Shown piece by piece: positions 51,682 to 60,425 of a stretch of 64,000 nucleotides of DNA; the stretch's first letter is position 1, and every line of letters begins with the position of its first letter. The stretch covers positions 4,447,157-4,511,156 of the forward strand of contig NZ_VLKC01000002.1 in NCBI RefSeq assembly GCF_007830295.1, given 5' to 3'. The notes beneath the pieces were generated by a model. The model did no database searches and was not told the origin of the DNA. It worked only from the letters and a program-made list of their open reading frames with translations. Source of the DNA: Sporomusa sp. KB1. GTDB lineage: Bacteria > Bacillota > Negativicutes > Sporomusales > Sporomusaceae. Position numbers and translations under genes: made by a program.

Positions 51682-53643
51682 GTGAAAATTTTCCTGGCCG
51701 AACACCGAGGTTTTTGTTATGGCGTCAAACGAGCTGTCGATATGGCTATCAGCTCACTTGATGTAAACTGTCCGGTACATACTTTAGGTCCGATTATCCA
51801 TAATCCGCAGATGATAAGCCACCTTAACGAATTAGGTATTAGTACGGTTGACAAACTGGAAGAAATAGCAGCAGGCAAAGTCATTATCCGGTCACACGGC
51901 GTTGGCCCCGACATATACGACCAGGCCGAAAGCAAGCAATTGCAGGTGGTAGATGCCACCTGTCCACATGTAAAGAAGGCTCAACAAGCAGCCCATGAGC
52001 TCTTACAAGCAGGCTACAAGGTAGTTATTGTTGGCGAACCTCACCATCCTGAAGTGCAAAGTATTCTTGCCTGGACAAACCAAGCAGCCTCAGTAGTAGA
52101 AACACCTGCTGAGGCCGAAGCGCTGCCACATTGTTCCAGGCTGGGGGTAGTAGCTCAAACTACATTTGCCGCTGAGAGATTTCAAGCTATTGTCACAATT
52201 TTACAAGCCAAATGCCAGGAACTCAAAATTGAACGCACCATTTGTACGGCAACTGATCTAAGGCAGCAAGCAGCCATCAATTTGGCCCAAAAAGTAGACC
52301 TTATGATTGTTGTAGGCGGCAAAAATAGTGCCAATACAGCTCGCTTGGCCAGCGTCTGCCAGGAAACCGGCAAGGCTGCTTATCACATCGAATCAGCTGA
52401 TGAACTACAGCCTGAGTGGTTTACAGGTGTACAAACTGCCGGGATTACAGCTGGAGCATCAACACCTGATTGGGTAATTAAGGAGGTATATGAAAAAATG
52501 GAAGCACTAACTATGACTGATATTAGTAAAGTAGAGAATGGCAGTATTATAAAAGGGACTGTGGTTGGTGTCCGGCATGATGAGGTATTTGTTGACATTG
52601 GTTATAAGGCCGAAGGAGTAATTCCGTTATCAGAACTGGCCTACCCGGCACCGCAAACGGCGATTGAAATTGTTGGCGTAGGACAGGTCATTGAGGTGTT
52701 GGTGCTTGACGCCGACAGTGCTGATGGTCAGGTCAAGCTGTCCAAGATACAAGCAGATAGAATTACTGCCTGGGATAAATTAGAGCAAGCACTTACTGAC
52801 AAACTGCCGCTGGAAACTACAATTACCGAAGTTGTTAAAGGGGGGCTGGTTTCCAGCGTTTTCGGCATACGCGGCTTTATTCCGGCTTCGCAGGTTGACC
52901 TTAGATTTGTCGAAGATTTGCAGCCGTTTGTCGGTCAGACTGTTCAGGCAATCCCGATTGAAATTGATAGAGAAAAACAAAAAGCCGTCTTATCGCGTAA
53001 GCAGCTTTTAGCGCAAGAAAGAGCAGTAAAAGAAAAAGAACTGTTTGCCACACTGGCAGTAGGACAAAACATTACCGGCAGAGTAAGCCGCCTGACTAAC
53101 TTTGGCGCGTTTGTCGATGTGGGTGGTATTGATGGGCTTATCCATATCTCCGACTTGTCGTGGCAGCGGGTAAAAAACCCCCAAGAAGTTGTCAATGTTG
53201 GCGATGAGGTAACTGTGGTTGTCCTCAAAGTCGACCCGGAAGCAAAAAAACTTGCCCTCAGCTTAAAAGATTTAGAACGTGATCCCTGGTACGCCACAGT
53301 GGAAACTTTGGCAGTGGGAACCGTCCTGACTGGCAAAGTTAGCAAGCTTGCCAAATTTGGCGCGTTTGTTGAACTTAAAAAAGGGGTTGAAGGACTGGTA
53401 CATATCTCCGAAATGGCCGAGCGCCGAGTAGCTAGTCCTGAGGAAGTGGTCAGCGTCGGTCAACAAGTTGCTGTTAAGATTCTTGCTATTGACAAAGAAA
53501 ACAAGCGGATTGCGCTTAGTATCGCCCAAGCCGAACAAGATAAAGAGCGAGCCGAATTCAGCGATTATCTCCTAGCCCAAGCTCCTTCATCAGGAGTTAC
53601 ACTTGGCGATAAGTTTGGTCATTTATTCAAGCGGGAGGACTAA
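51682..53643 (+). CDS. ispH: IspH fused to ribosomal S1-type domains
   Basis: Bifunctional 653-residue protein. The N-terminal part (about 1-280) is 4-hydroxy-3-methylbut-2-enyl diphosphate reductase, the last MEP-pathway step, with [4Fe-4S] ligands Cys12 (GFCYGV), Cys in DATCPHVKKA near 96 and Cys in ICTATDLRQQAA near 190. The rest holds four S1 RNA-binding repeats (about 285-625), e.g. NITGRVSRLTNFGAFVDVGG. GTG 51682 is preferred (AGGAGG 5 bases before; begins MKIFLAEHRGFCYG); GTG 51646 and ATG 51667 add non-conserved residues. The fusion is common in Clostridia and Negativicutes. Confidence 0.95.
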   Translation: MKIFLAEHRGFCYGVKRAVDMAISSLDVNCPVHTLGPIIHNPQMISHLNELGISTVDKLEEIAAGKVIIRSHGVGPDIYDQAESKQLQVVDATCPHVKKAQQAAHELLQAGYKVVIVGEPHHPEVQSILAWTNQAASVVETPAEAEALPHCSRLGVVAQTTFAAERFQAIVTILQAKCQELKIERTICTATDLRQQAAINLAQKVDLMIVVGGKNSANTARLASVCQETGKAAYHIESADELQPEWFTGVQTAGITAGASTPDWVIKEVYEKMEALTMTDISKVENGSIIKGTVVGVRHDEVFVDIGYKAEGVIPLSELAYPAPQTAIEIVGVGQVIEVLVLDADSADGQVKLSKIQADRITAWDKLEQALTDKLPLETTITEVVKGGLVSSVFGIRGFIPASQVDLRFVEDLQPFVGQTVQAIPIEIDREKQKAVLSRKQLLAQERAVKEKELFATLAVGQNITGRVSRLTNFGAFVDVGGIDGLIHISDLSWQRVKNPQEVVNVGDEVTVVVLKVDPEAKKLALSLKDLERDPWYATVETLAVGTVLTGKVSKLAKFGAFVELKKGVEGLVHISEMAERRVASPEEVVSVGQQVAVKILAIDKENKRIALSIAQAEQDKERAEFSDYLLAQAPSSGVTLGDKFGHLFKRED

Positions 53644-53651
53644 AAAAACAC

Positions 53652-54731
53652 ATGATACGGCAGTCACGCAAATTGGAACACTTGAAGTATTCTCTGCTCT
53701 TGGATGATGGCCCGGCGGCTGCCGGATTTACTGATTTTCATTTGGTGCATAACTGCCTTCCTGATTTGGCGTGGCAGGATATTACTATCAATACAGCTAT
53801 CGCTGACATCCCCTTGTCACAACCCATTATTATTAATGCAATTACCGGCGGCGCAGCCGATGTCATGCCTATTAACTGTGAGTTAGCAGAATTTGCCCGG
53901 TTGACAGGAGCGGCGATAGCGGTAGGATCACAATATTCCGCTATTGAAGACCCGGCGGCGGCTGAGTCCTATAAAGTGGTAAGAAAGCGTAATCCAAATG
54001 GCGTAATATTTGCCAATCTGGGCGCCCATGCTTCCCCGGAGGCTGCTCTTTGTGCTGTTGAAATGATTGGCGCACAGGCTATCCAGATTCATCTTAATGC
54101 CGGCCAGGAAATCATTATGAGTGAAGGCGACCGCAATTTTAGCGGCTATCTATCTCATATTGAAGCTATTGTCAAAAAAGTTAACGTGCCTGTCATTGTT
54201 AAAGAAGTGGGCTGCGGTATTGCCCGTGAACAAGCGCAAGCACTTACCGGTATTGGCGTTAAAGTCATAGATGTAGGCGGCAGCGGCGGCACCAACTTTC
54301 TAGCCATTGAAGCTGCCCGCGGGCAGCTAACCCTAGATGCTGAGATGATGTCCTGGGGGATTCCTACAGCTATTGCAGCCGTCGAAGTAATGTCGGCAGT
54401 CACACCAGACGTGAATGTGGTTGTATCAGGCGGCGTGCGGACACCACTTGACGCCGTAAAAGCTCTTGCTCTTGGCGGTATGGCAGTAGGCATTGCCGGT
54501 CCTGTATTAAAAGTAATTACTTGCCAGGGACTAGAAGAGGCTATCCGCTGGTATGAAAATTTCATTATTGATATAAAACGCTTCATGCTCTTGATCGGTG
54601 CCCATACTATCACTGATCTACGATCAGTCCCGATGGTAATTACCGGTTTCAGTCAAGAATGGCTATCAGCCCGGGGAATTACTACAGCGCAATTTGCTGA
54701 GCGAAAAAAATATGCAAAAAGCATGGCTTAA
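53652..54731 (+). CDS. fni: type 2 isopentenyl-diphosphate delta-isomerase
   Basis: FMN-dependent isomerase that balances isopentenyl and dimethylallyl diphosphate. The 359 residues have the N-terminal RKLEHLKYSL (about 5-14), NAITGGAADVMPINCELAEF (near 60), QIHLNAGQEIIMSEGDRNF near 148, KEVGCGIAREQA near 185, and the FMN phosphate region VDVGGSGGTNF and VSGGVRTPLDAVKALALGG. It follows ispH-S1 by 8 bases, so it shares a message with the enzyme that makes its substrates. Confidence 0.95.
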   Translation: MIRQSRKLEHLKYSLLLDDGPAAAGFTDFHLVHNCLPDLAWQDITINTAIADIPLSQPIIINAITGGAADVMPINCELAEFARLTGAAIAVGSQYSAIEDPAAAESYKVVRKRNPNGVIFANLGAHASPEAALCAVEMIGAQAIQIHLNAGQEIIMSEGDRNFSGYLSHIEAIVKKVNVPVIVKEVGCGIAREQAQALTGIGVKVIDVGGSGGTNFLAIEAARGQLTLDAEMMSWGIPTAIAAVEVMSAVTPDVNVVVSGGVRTPLDAVKALALGGMAVGIAGPVLKVITCQGLEEAIRWYENFIIDIKRFMLLIGAHTITDLRSVPMVITGFSQEWLSARGITTAQFAERKKYAKSMA

Positions 54732-54747
54732 AGCCATGCTTTTTGCA
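54713..54747. terminator. 35-nt perfect palindromic terminator after fni
   Basis: 17 bases (54713-54729) are followed by one central base and their exact reverse complement (54731-54747), ending in TTTTTGCA. The fni stop codon is at the centre of the palindrome. Confidence 0.75.
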
Positions 54748-54816
54748 TTAATTAAGCGGTAACAGCACAAACTAGCCTTGATAAATCAACATTACAGGGC
54801 TATGAGGTGAGATAAC

Positions 54817-55581
54817 ATGATGAATATGCCGCTTGGGATGATTTTACTGTTAGTTGTCAGTGTGCTGGTTTACTTTGGATTAGCTCAACGAATCTTAGAT
54901 CGCATGCGCATGACGGATAAACAAGCATTACTATTTATTGCCGGTATTGTTGTCGGCAGTTTCATTGACATTCCCATTATGCGTTCTCCGATGGAGATTA
55001 CTATCAATGTCGGCGGGGCGGTGCTACCCGTTATACTGAGCATCTACTTAATTACCAAAGCAGATGAAACAGCCGAAAGAGTACGGGCAATTGTAGCCGC
55101 AGTGCTTGTTGCCGCGACTATATCATTAGGCTCTCGCTACCTGCCATATGAGCCAGAGAACATGTTTCTTGATCCCAAACTAATCTATGGATTAGCAGCT
55201 GGCCTTATCGCCTATATAGCTGGTCGTTCTCGCCGCAGCGCTTTTGTCGGCGGTGTTCTAGGCGTCGTGCTCAGTGATATTGTCCACATTATTACGCTTT
55301 CAGGTTTGGGCATTCCTGGCACTACTTCACTTGGCGGGGCCGGAGCATTTGATGTTACCATTATCGCTGGTATTGTCGCTGTAATGATTGCCGAACTCGT
55401 GGGCGAAACGAGGGAGAAGCTTCAAGGCGGTCCAGTACTCGGCCCCAACCGGCCTGAAGGTTTATATGAATTTAGTAAAGAACTACATCCTGAAGAAAAA
55501 GCAATAGCGGATCACAAAGTGGCTAAGAAGCTGGAAGATAGCGATACCTCTGACAAGGAGGAAAGCAACAATGGTAAATAA
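54817..55581 (+). CDS. DUF1614-family membrane protein
   Basis: A 254-residue protein with six or seven hydrophobic segments up to about residue 205 and a charged C-terminal tail (about 210-254). DUF1614 motifs: LLFIAGIVVGSFIDIPI (near 40), NVGGAVLPVILSIYLI (near 64) and FVGGVLGVVLSDIVHIITLS (near 148). GAGGTGA 6 bases before the ATG. Function unknown. It overlaps spoIIP by 11 bases, so a sporulation role with SpoIIP is plausible. Confidence 0.85.
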   Translation: MMNMPLGMILLLVVSVLVYFGLAQRILDRMRMTDKQALLFIAGIVVGSFIDIPIMRSPMEITINVGGAVLPVILSIYLITKADETAERVRAIVAAVLVAATISLGSRYLPYEPENMFLDPKLIYGLAAGLIAYIAGRSRRSAFVGGVLGVVLSDIVHIITLSGLGIPGTTSLGGAGAFDVTIIAGIVAVMIAELVGETREKLQGGPVLGPNRPEGLYEFSKELHPEEKAIADHKVAKKLEDSDTSDKEESNNGK

Positions 55582-56776
55582 GCTTCTTACTACATTACTG
55601 GCTCTGCTATTTATTACAGCAAATGCTTTATGCTACGCTACTGAAAGCAGCAATGGAAATTATTCGACAGTTGTTGATGAAGCCGGTAATTCGGTGTATA
55701 TGACCGGTTGGAAAATGCGAGCCGGCGATCAGGTACTTACTGAAAATAACCGGCGCTATGAAGTTTTTCGTGTTGAGGGAAACGTTGCCTATGCTAAATT
55801 TCTCGGTGATGTTAACTTATCTGCCTATTATTATGAGGATACAAGTATACTTGGTCACTTAAAAGCCTATCTTAAACCAGCCATTGCCGAAGCAGAAGGT
55901 AACGGTAAAGTTGCTATTTACCATACCCACTCCGATGAATCCTATGTGCCTACAGATGGTGAAGAAAGCATCTTGGGAGCTGGCGGCATTTACAAAGTTG
56001 GCGATGCCTTTACTGCGTCATTAGAGAAAAAGGGAGTTACCGTCATCCACTCGCAAGCAAAGCATGATCCACATGACGATATGGCTTACGAGCGTTCTCG
56101 GCGGACGGTACTGGATTTGATAAAAAAAGAACAGCCTGATGCTATTTTTGATGTTCATCGTGATGCAGTACCACCACAGGTATATAAAACCACCATTGAT
56201 GGGCAAGATGTGAGTAAAGTTCAGCTTGTTGTCGGTAAATACGGACCAACAGGTAAACAAATTGAAGACTATGCACTCCAGATAAAGGCAGCGTCTGACA
56301 AACAGCATCCCGGATTGGTAAAAGGAATATTTTTCGCCAAAGGCGGTGATTACAATCAGGATCTGCACCCGCGTTCTATGCTGCTGGAAGTAGGTGCTCA
56401 AACCAATGATCGTGAATCAGCCGAAAAGGGGATTGCTTTGTTTTCTGATATTGTGCCCACTGTGCTGGGAAAATCCAGCACTCCCACAGGACCCAATGCT
56501 GCCGGGGCGACTGGTGCAGCTGGTAATACCGGTTTAGGTTCGGCAGCTGGTGGCGCGTCAGGTGCGACTAAATCAATGGGATGGATTTTAGGACTCTTAC
56601 TTGTCGGCGGCGCAGCCTTTTTGCTGCTAAGCACAGGGAGTTTAAAAGAAGCTGGCGCCAAACTTAAAAATTTTACTTCCACTGAGTTTACTAACTTCCT
56701 GGGAACCAAAAAAAGCAAGCAGCGTAATACCCCAGCAAAGTCAGAGGACACAGATCAGCAGGACGATAAAAAGTAG
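55571..56776 (+). CDS. spoIIP: stage II sporulation protein P
   Basis: Peptidoglycan amidase and endopeptidase of the DMP engulfment machine. The 401 residues have an N-terminal signal (about 1-22), a catalytic SpoIIP domain (about 110-300) with IYHTHSDESYVPTDG, FDVHRDAVPP and LLEVGAQTND supplying zinc ligands and the catalytic Glu, then a Gly/Ala/Thr collagen-like linker (about 300-335) and a second membrane helix (about 336-357, MGWILGLLLVGGAAFLLLS). The C-terminal membrane anchor differs from B. subtilis SpoIIP, which is N-terminally anchored. AAGGAGG before the ATG. Confidence 0.93.
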   Translation: MVNKLLTTLLALLFITANALCYATESSNGNYSTVVDEAGNSVYMTGWKMRAGDQVLTENNRRYEVFRVEGNVAYAKFLGDVNLSAYYYEDTSILGHLKAYLKPAIAEAEGNGKVAIYHTHSDESYVPTDGEESILGAGGIYKVGDAFTASLEKKGVTVIHSQAKHDPHDDMAYERSRRTVLDLIKKEQPDAIFDVHRDAVPPQVYKTTIDGQDVSKVQLVVGKYGPTGKQIEDYALQIKAASDKQHPGLVKGIFFAKGGDYNQDLHPRSMLLEVGAQTNDRESAEKGIALFSDIVPTVLGKSSTPTGPNAAGATGAAGNTGLGSAAGGASGATKSMGWILGLLLVGGAAFLLLSTGSLKEAGAKLKNFTSTEFTNFLGTKKSKQRNTPAKSEDTDQQDDKK

Positions 56777-56784
56777 CTCTTACC

Positions 56785-56811
56785 AGGCAGGCTTAGGTCC
56801 TGCCTTTTTCT
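56785..56811 (+). terminator. terminator after spoIIP
   Basis: AGGCAGG (56785-56791), 7-base loop, CCTGCCT (56799-56805), then TTTTCTT. Confidence 0.75.
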
Positions 56812-56929
56812 TATTTACCTTATGCCTTACAGTTTGCTGAAGCTAATTCTCACTTTATTTTGTTGTTTAATAAACAATTTGCAGGAAATTATAGCTACTA
56901 ACGGAATAGTAAAGAAAGGGGGGAATACT

Positions 56930-58237
56930 TTGACATATAAAGGCATTATATCTACTGTTATACCAGATAGTATCGGCGCTGAAATCGGCCTTGTGCCTGG
57001 AGATCGTTTACTTGAGGTCAATGGAGAGGCTGTTCAGGATATTATTGATCTCAGTTTTGCACTAGCAGAGGAAGAAATTGAACTCCTAATTGAACATGCT
57101 TCAGGCAATCAGGAACTAATTGCCTTTGAAAAAGAGTACGACGAGGATTTAGGGCTGGAATTTGAAAGTGCAGTATTCGACAACGTACGGCACTGTGCCA
57201 ACAATTGCATCTTTTGTTTTGTTGACCAAATGCCTAGCGGTATGCGTGATAGTCTCTACATCAAAGATGATGATTACCGACTGTCCTTTTTGTATGGGAA
57301 TTTTGTTACCTTGACGAACTTAAGTTCACGCGACCTGAATCGAATCGCCAGACTTCACTTATCACCACTCTATGTTTCAGTACATACGACAAATGGTGAG
57401 CTTAGACAGCAAATGCTGGGCAGTAAGCATGCTGGGAAAATTATGGAACAGCTAAATGAACTAGTAGCGAAAGATATTGAGCTCCACACTCAGGTTGTTT
57501 TATGCCCCGGATTTAATGACGGCATAGAATTAGAGAAAACTATCCGTGATTTATATGCTATGCACCCTGCGGTTTTATCACTGGCCATTGTACCTGTCGG
57601 TCTTACCTGTTATCGTGATAACTGTCACCCCTTGACCGGATTTTCATCTTCAGCTGCTGGAGAGATAATTAAGCTGGTACACCACTGGCAAAAAAAATGT
57701 CGTGAAGAAAGCCACTCATCCTTTGTATACCTGGCTGATGAATTTTATCTGGCTGCCGGTAAAGAAATTCCTGATTATGAATCGTATGATGGCTTTCCGC
57801 AGCTTGAAAATGGTATCGGCCTTGTTCGCAGCTTTTTGGCTGATTGGGAGCAGGAACAGGTAGCAATGGAAGGATATAGTGAACCTCACTATATTGATGT
57901 TGTGTGTGGTATTTCAGCAGCGAAAATTCTCTCGCCCCTTATAGCTGAATTTCGGATTTCCAACCTGACAGTCCGAATAATTGCTGTAGATAATAAGTTT
58001 TTTGGCAGTAGCATAACTGTCACCGGACTCTTGACAGGCGGCGATATAATAGCAGCTTTACAAGAAATACCAGGTTCCCGTACCGGGGTTATTATTCCAG
58101 GGGTGGCACTCCGAAAAGGCGAACATGTTTTTCTCGATAATCTGACACCTGATACAATTGCCGCCAAACTAGATGTTCCTGTGCGCACGGCCTACTTTGC
58201 TCAGGATTTAAAACAGCTGCTCGCCGCCTGGCGGTAG
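56930..58237 (+). CDS. DUF512 protein with PDZ and radical-SAM-like domains
   Basis: TTG 56930 (AAGGGGGG 6 bases before) gives 435 residues; the upstream extension to 56822 has a chance hydrophobic start and no site. A PDZ domain (about 3-65, SIGAEIGLVPGDRLLEVNGE) precedes a radical-SAM-type cluster motif CANNCIFCFVDQMP (CxxxCxxC, near 92). DUF512 follows, with LYVSVHTTN and CPGFNDG. The C-terminal part has VDNKFFGSSITVTGLLTGGD. It is widespread in Firmicutes and cyanobacteria next to der, with unknown reaction. Its TAG stop abuts repeat copy 3. Confidence 0.9.
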   Translation: MTYKGIISTVIPDSIGAEIGLVPGDRLLEVNGEAVQDIIDLSFALAEEEIELLIEHASGNQELIAFEKEYDEDLGLEFESAVFDNVRHCANNCIFCFVDQMPSGMRDSLYIKDDDYRLSFLYGNFVTLTNLSSRDLNRIARLHLSPLYVSVHTTNGELRQQMLGSKHAGKIMEQLNELVAKDIELHTQVVLCPGFNDGIELEKTIRDLYAMHPAVLSLAIVPVGLTCYRDNCHPLTGFSSSAAGEIIKLVHHWQKKCREESHSSFVYLADEFYLAAGKEIPDYESYDGFPQLENGIGLVRSFLADWEQEQVAMEGYSEPHYIDVVCGISAAKILSPLIAEFRISNLTVRIIAVDNKFFGSSITVTGLLTGGDIIAALQEIPGSRTGVIIPGVALRKGEHVFLDNLTPDTIAAKLDVPVRTAYFAQDLKQLLAAWR

Positions 58238-58348
58238 TGAACTTGTTTCGGCATAGCTGAAACATCGGCGGGTTCAGGTGGGGAGTCTACTTCGCCTGAA
58301 CAAACGCCGCCTGCAGAGGCGGGAGTCTTAATTCGCCGCCAAAGATAA
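58236..58348 (+). repeat. interspersed structured repeat, copy 3
   Basis: Third copy of the element, 113 nt, starting AGTGAACTTGTTTC directly at the DUF512 stop (TAG then in-frame TGA) and ending AAAGATAA. Compared with copy 1, hairpin 1 changes one base to keep a G-U pair (GTTTCGGC/GCTGAAAC). Hairpin 2 (TTCAGGTGGGG/CTTCGCCTGAA) stays fully paired through three G-U pairs, and hairpin 3 (CCGCCT/AGGCGG) is identical. Confidence 0.85.
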
Positions 58349-58446
58349 GAGTATAGCGTGGCAGGGACAGGCAAAACTATTGCTAACCGGTAACTTGTCT
58401 GTGCACAGCAATCGTTGATTATTAGAAAGATACAAGGTGATATTTG

Positions 58447-59772
58447 ATGAGTAAACCAATTGTTGCAATCGTTGGCCGGCCCAATGTCGGCAAATCAACC
58501 ATATTTAATTATATCGGAAAAAATCGGTTATCTATTGTAGAAGATATACCTGGTGTTACCCGTGATCGCATCTACATGGATTCCGAGTGGCTGGGCCGTA
58601 ATTTTACCATGATTGATACTGGTGGTATCGAATTTGAAACTACTGACAAAATGCTTACAGCAATTCGCAATCAGGCTAAGCTGGCCATCGACGAGGCTGA
58701 TGTCATCATGTTTGTTGTTGACGGCAAGGTAGGTATGACGACCGCCGACAACGAAGTAGCCGTGATTCTGCGCAATACCAAAAAACCAGTTTTATTAGTA
58801 GTAAACAAAGTTGACAACATGAAGAATGAGGCTGACATTTATGAGTTCTACAACCTGGGACTAGGCGATCCAATTGCTCTTTCGGCCACCAATGCACTTA
58901 ATTTTGGCGACATGCTGGACAGGCTGATTGAGAACTTGCCTGAAGAACATATTGAACCTGAAGAAAATGATCAGATTAAAGTTGCCGTAATCGGCCGTCC
59001 CAATGTTGGCAAATCTTCACTGGTTAATGCTATCATTGGTGAAGATAGAGTCATAGTCAGCGATATTCCCGGAACTACCAGAGATGCTATTGACACTCAC
59101 TTCACTAAAGAGGGACAGTCCTATGTAATGATTGATACTGCCGGGATGCGCCGTAAGGCTAAGGTTGACATGCCTGTTGAGCGATATAGTGTTATTCGTT
59201 CACTGCGGGCAGTTGACCGCTGTGACGTAGTACTCATGGTTATTAACGCCGAAGAGGGAGTAACCGAGCAAGATAAAAAAATCGCCGGCTATGCCCACGA
59301 GGCAGGGAAAGCCAGTATTATTGTTGTCAATAAATGGGATCTCGTTGAAAAAGACAGTAAGACTTCCCTTAAATTTACCGAAACCATCCGTGAAGAACTG
59401 GGCTTTATACAATATTCTCCGGTTTTATTTACTTCAGCCCTTACCAAACAACGGGTGCAGCGGGTAACCGAGCTTGTTAAATATGTAGCTGATCAACATG
59501 CAATGCGGGTGACAACAAGTGTACTTAACCAAGTTATTGAAGATGCAACAGCCATCAATCCACCGCCTTCTGAGCGGGGACGACGGCTCAAAATTTACTT
59601 TACTACCCAGCCTGCTGTTAAACCACCTACGTTTATTTTCTTTGTCAATGACCCTGAGATCATGCATTTTTCCTATTTGCGTTTTTTAGAAAATAAATTA
59701 AGAGAAGCATTTGGTTTTGAAGGAACCCCACTCAAACTGATTGTTCGCGGACGCAAAGAGAAAGATGAGTAA
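58447..59772 (+). CDS. der: ribosome-associated GTPase Der
   Basis: Double-GTPase needed for 50S ribosome assembly. ATG 58447 (AAGGTGA before it) gives 441 residues; TTG 58444 is possible. The first G domain has GRPNVGKST (about 9-17), DTGGI and NKVDN; the second has GRPNVGKSS near 183, DTAGM and NKWDL. The C-terminal KH-like domain (about 350-441) has NPPPSERGRRLKIYFTTQ. The order der-plsY-gpsA-spoIVA matches other Firmicutes. Confidence 0.97.
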   Translation: MSKPIVAIVGRPNVGKSTIFNYIGKNRLSIVEDIPGVTRDRIYMDSEWLGRNFTMIDTGGIEFETTDKMLTAIRNQAKLAIDEADVIMFVVDGKVGMTTADNEVAVILRNTKKPVLLVVNKVDNMKNEADIYEFYNLGLGDPIALSATNALNFGDMLDRLIENLPEEHIEPEENDQIKVAVIGRPNVGKSSLVNAIIGEDRVIVSDIPGTTRDAIDTHFTKEGQSYVMIDTAGMRRKAKVDMPVERYSVIRSLRAVDRCDVVLMVINAEEGVTEQDKKIAGYAHEAGKASIIVVNKWDLVEKDSKTSLKFTETIREELGFIQYSPVLFTSALTKQRVQRVTELVKYVADQHAMRVTTSVLNQVIEDATAINPPPSERGRRLKIYFTTQPAVKPPTFIFFVNDPEIMHFSYLRFLENKLREAFGFEGTPLKLIVRGRKEKDE

Positions 59773-59793
59773 ACAAATTGAGGGAGTGGGAGA

Positions 59794-60414
59794 ATGGAAT
59801 ATTTGCTGGTTATTGTCGCCAGCTATTTGCTTGGTTCAATCCCTAATGGGTTGATTATTGGTCAAAAATTCTATAAAGTTGATTTAAGGCAGTTTGGCAG
59901 TAAAAATATTGGCGCAACAAACGCCTATCGAATACTGGGTCCCTGGCCAGCCTCCTGGGTATTTCTTACAGATGCCTGCAAGGGAATCGCCGGGGTTCTT
60001 CTCGGTCAGTATATCGGCCAAACGGCGATAGCTGAACTGTTTGGCGGAATGGGGGCCATTGCCGGCCATAACTGGTCAATATTCCTGGGATTTAAAGGTG
60101 GACGCGGTGTGGCTACCGGGGTGGGCGTAATTGCAATGCTCGCACCAAAGGTTACAATAATTGTCGTTGTTATCTGGGTAATTATTGTCTATTTTACCCG
60201 TTATGTTTCACTAGCATCGATTATCGCCGCCGCCTTAGTTCCAGTTTCAATGTGGCTACTGAACGCCAGGCAGGAATTCTTTTATTTTGGCGTACTAGCT
60301 GCACTGTTTGTCATTATCAGACATCGGCCAAACATTGAACGATTACTAACCGGGACAGAGTCGAAAATTAAAGCCGGCAGTAAAACTGAACCAGGCTCCG
60401 CGAAAGAGAAGTGA
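59794..60414 (+). CDS. plsY: glycerol-3-phosphate acyltransferase PlsY
   Basis: Membrane enzyme that transfers an acyl group from acyl-phosphate to glycerol 3-phosphate. The 206 residues have five or more hydrophobic helices and the three PlsY motifs: GSIPNGLIIG (about 14-23), GSKNIGATNAYRILG (36-50) and GHNWSIFLGFKGGRGVATGVG (near 92; first 20 residues are the core). Next to gpsA, which makes its substrate, so the two form a phospholipid-entry module. Ends overlapping the extended gpsA frame. Confidence 0.95.
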   Translation: MEYLLVIVASYLLGSIPNGLIIGQKFYKVDLRQFGSKNIGATNAYRILGPWPASWVFLTDACKGIAGVLLGQYIGQTAIAELFGGMGAIAGHNWSIFLGFKGGRGVATGVGVIAMLAPKVTIIVVVIWVIIVYFTRYVSLASIIAAALVPVSMWLLNARQEFFYFGVLAALFVIIRHRPNIERLLTGTESKIKAGSKTEPGSAKEK

Positions 60415-60425
60415 TAATTACTAAC

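Noticed and set aside
53644..53651. ispH-S1 as two genes joined by a sequencing error
   Set aside because: The single open frame through both parts is continuous, and the fusion is well known in Clostridia and Negativicutes.
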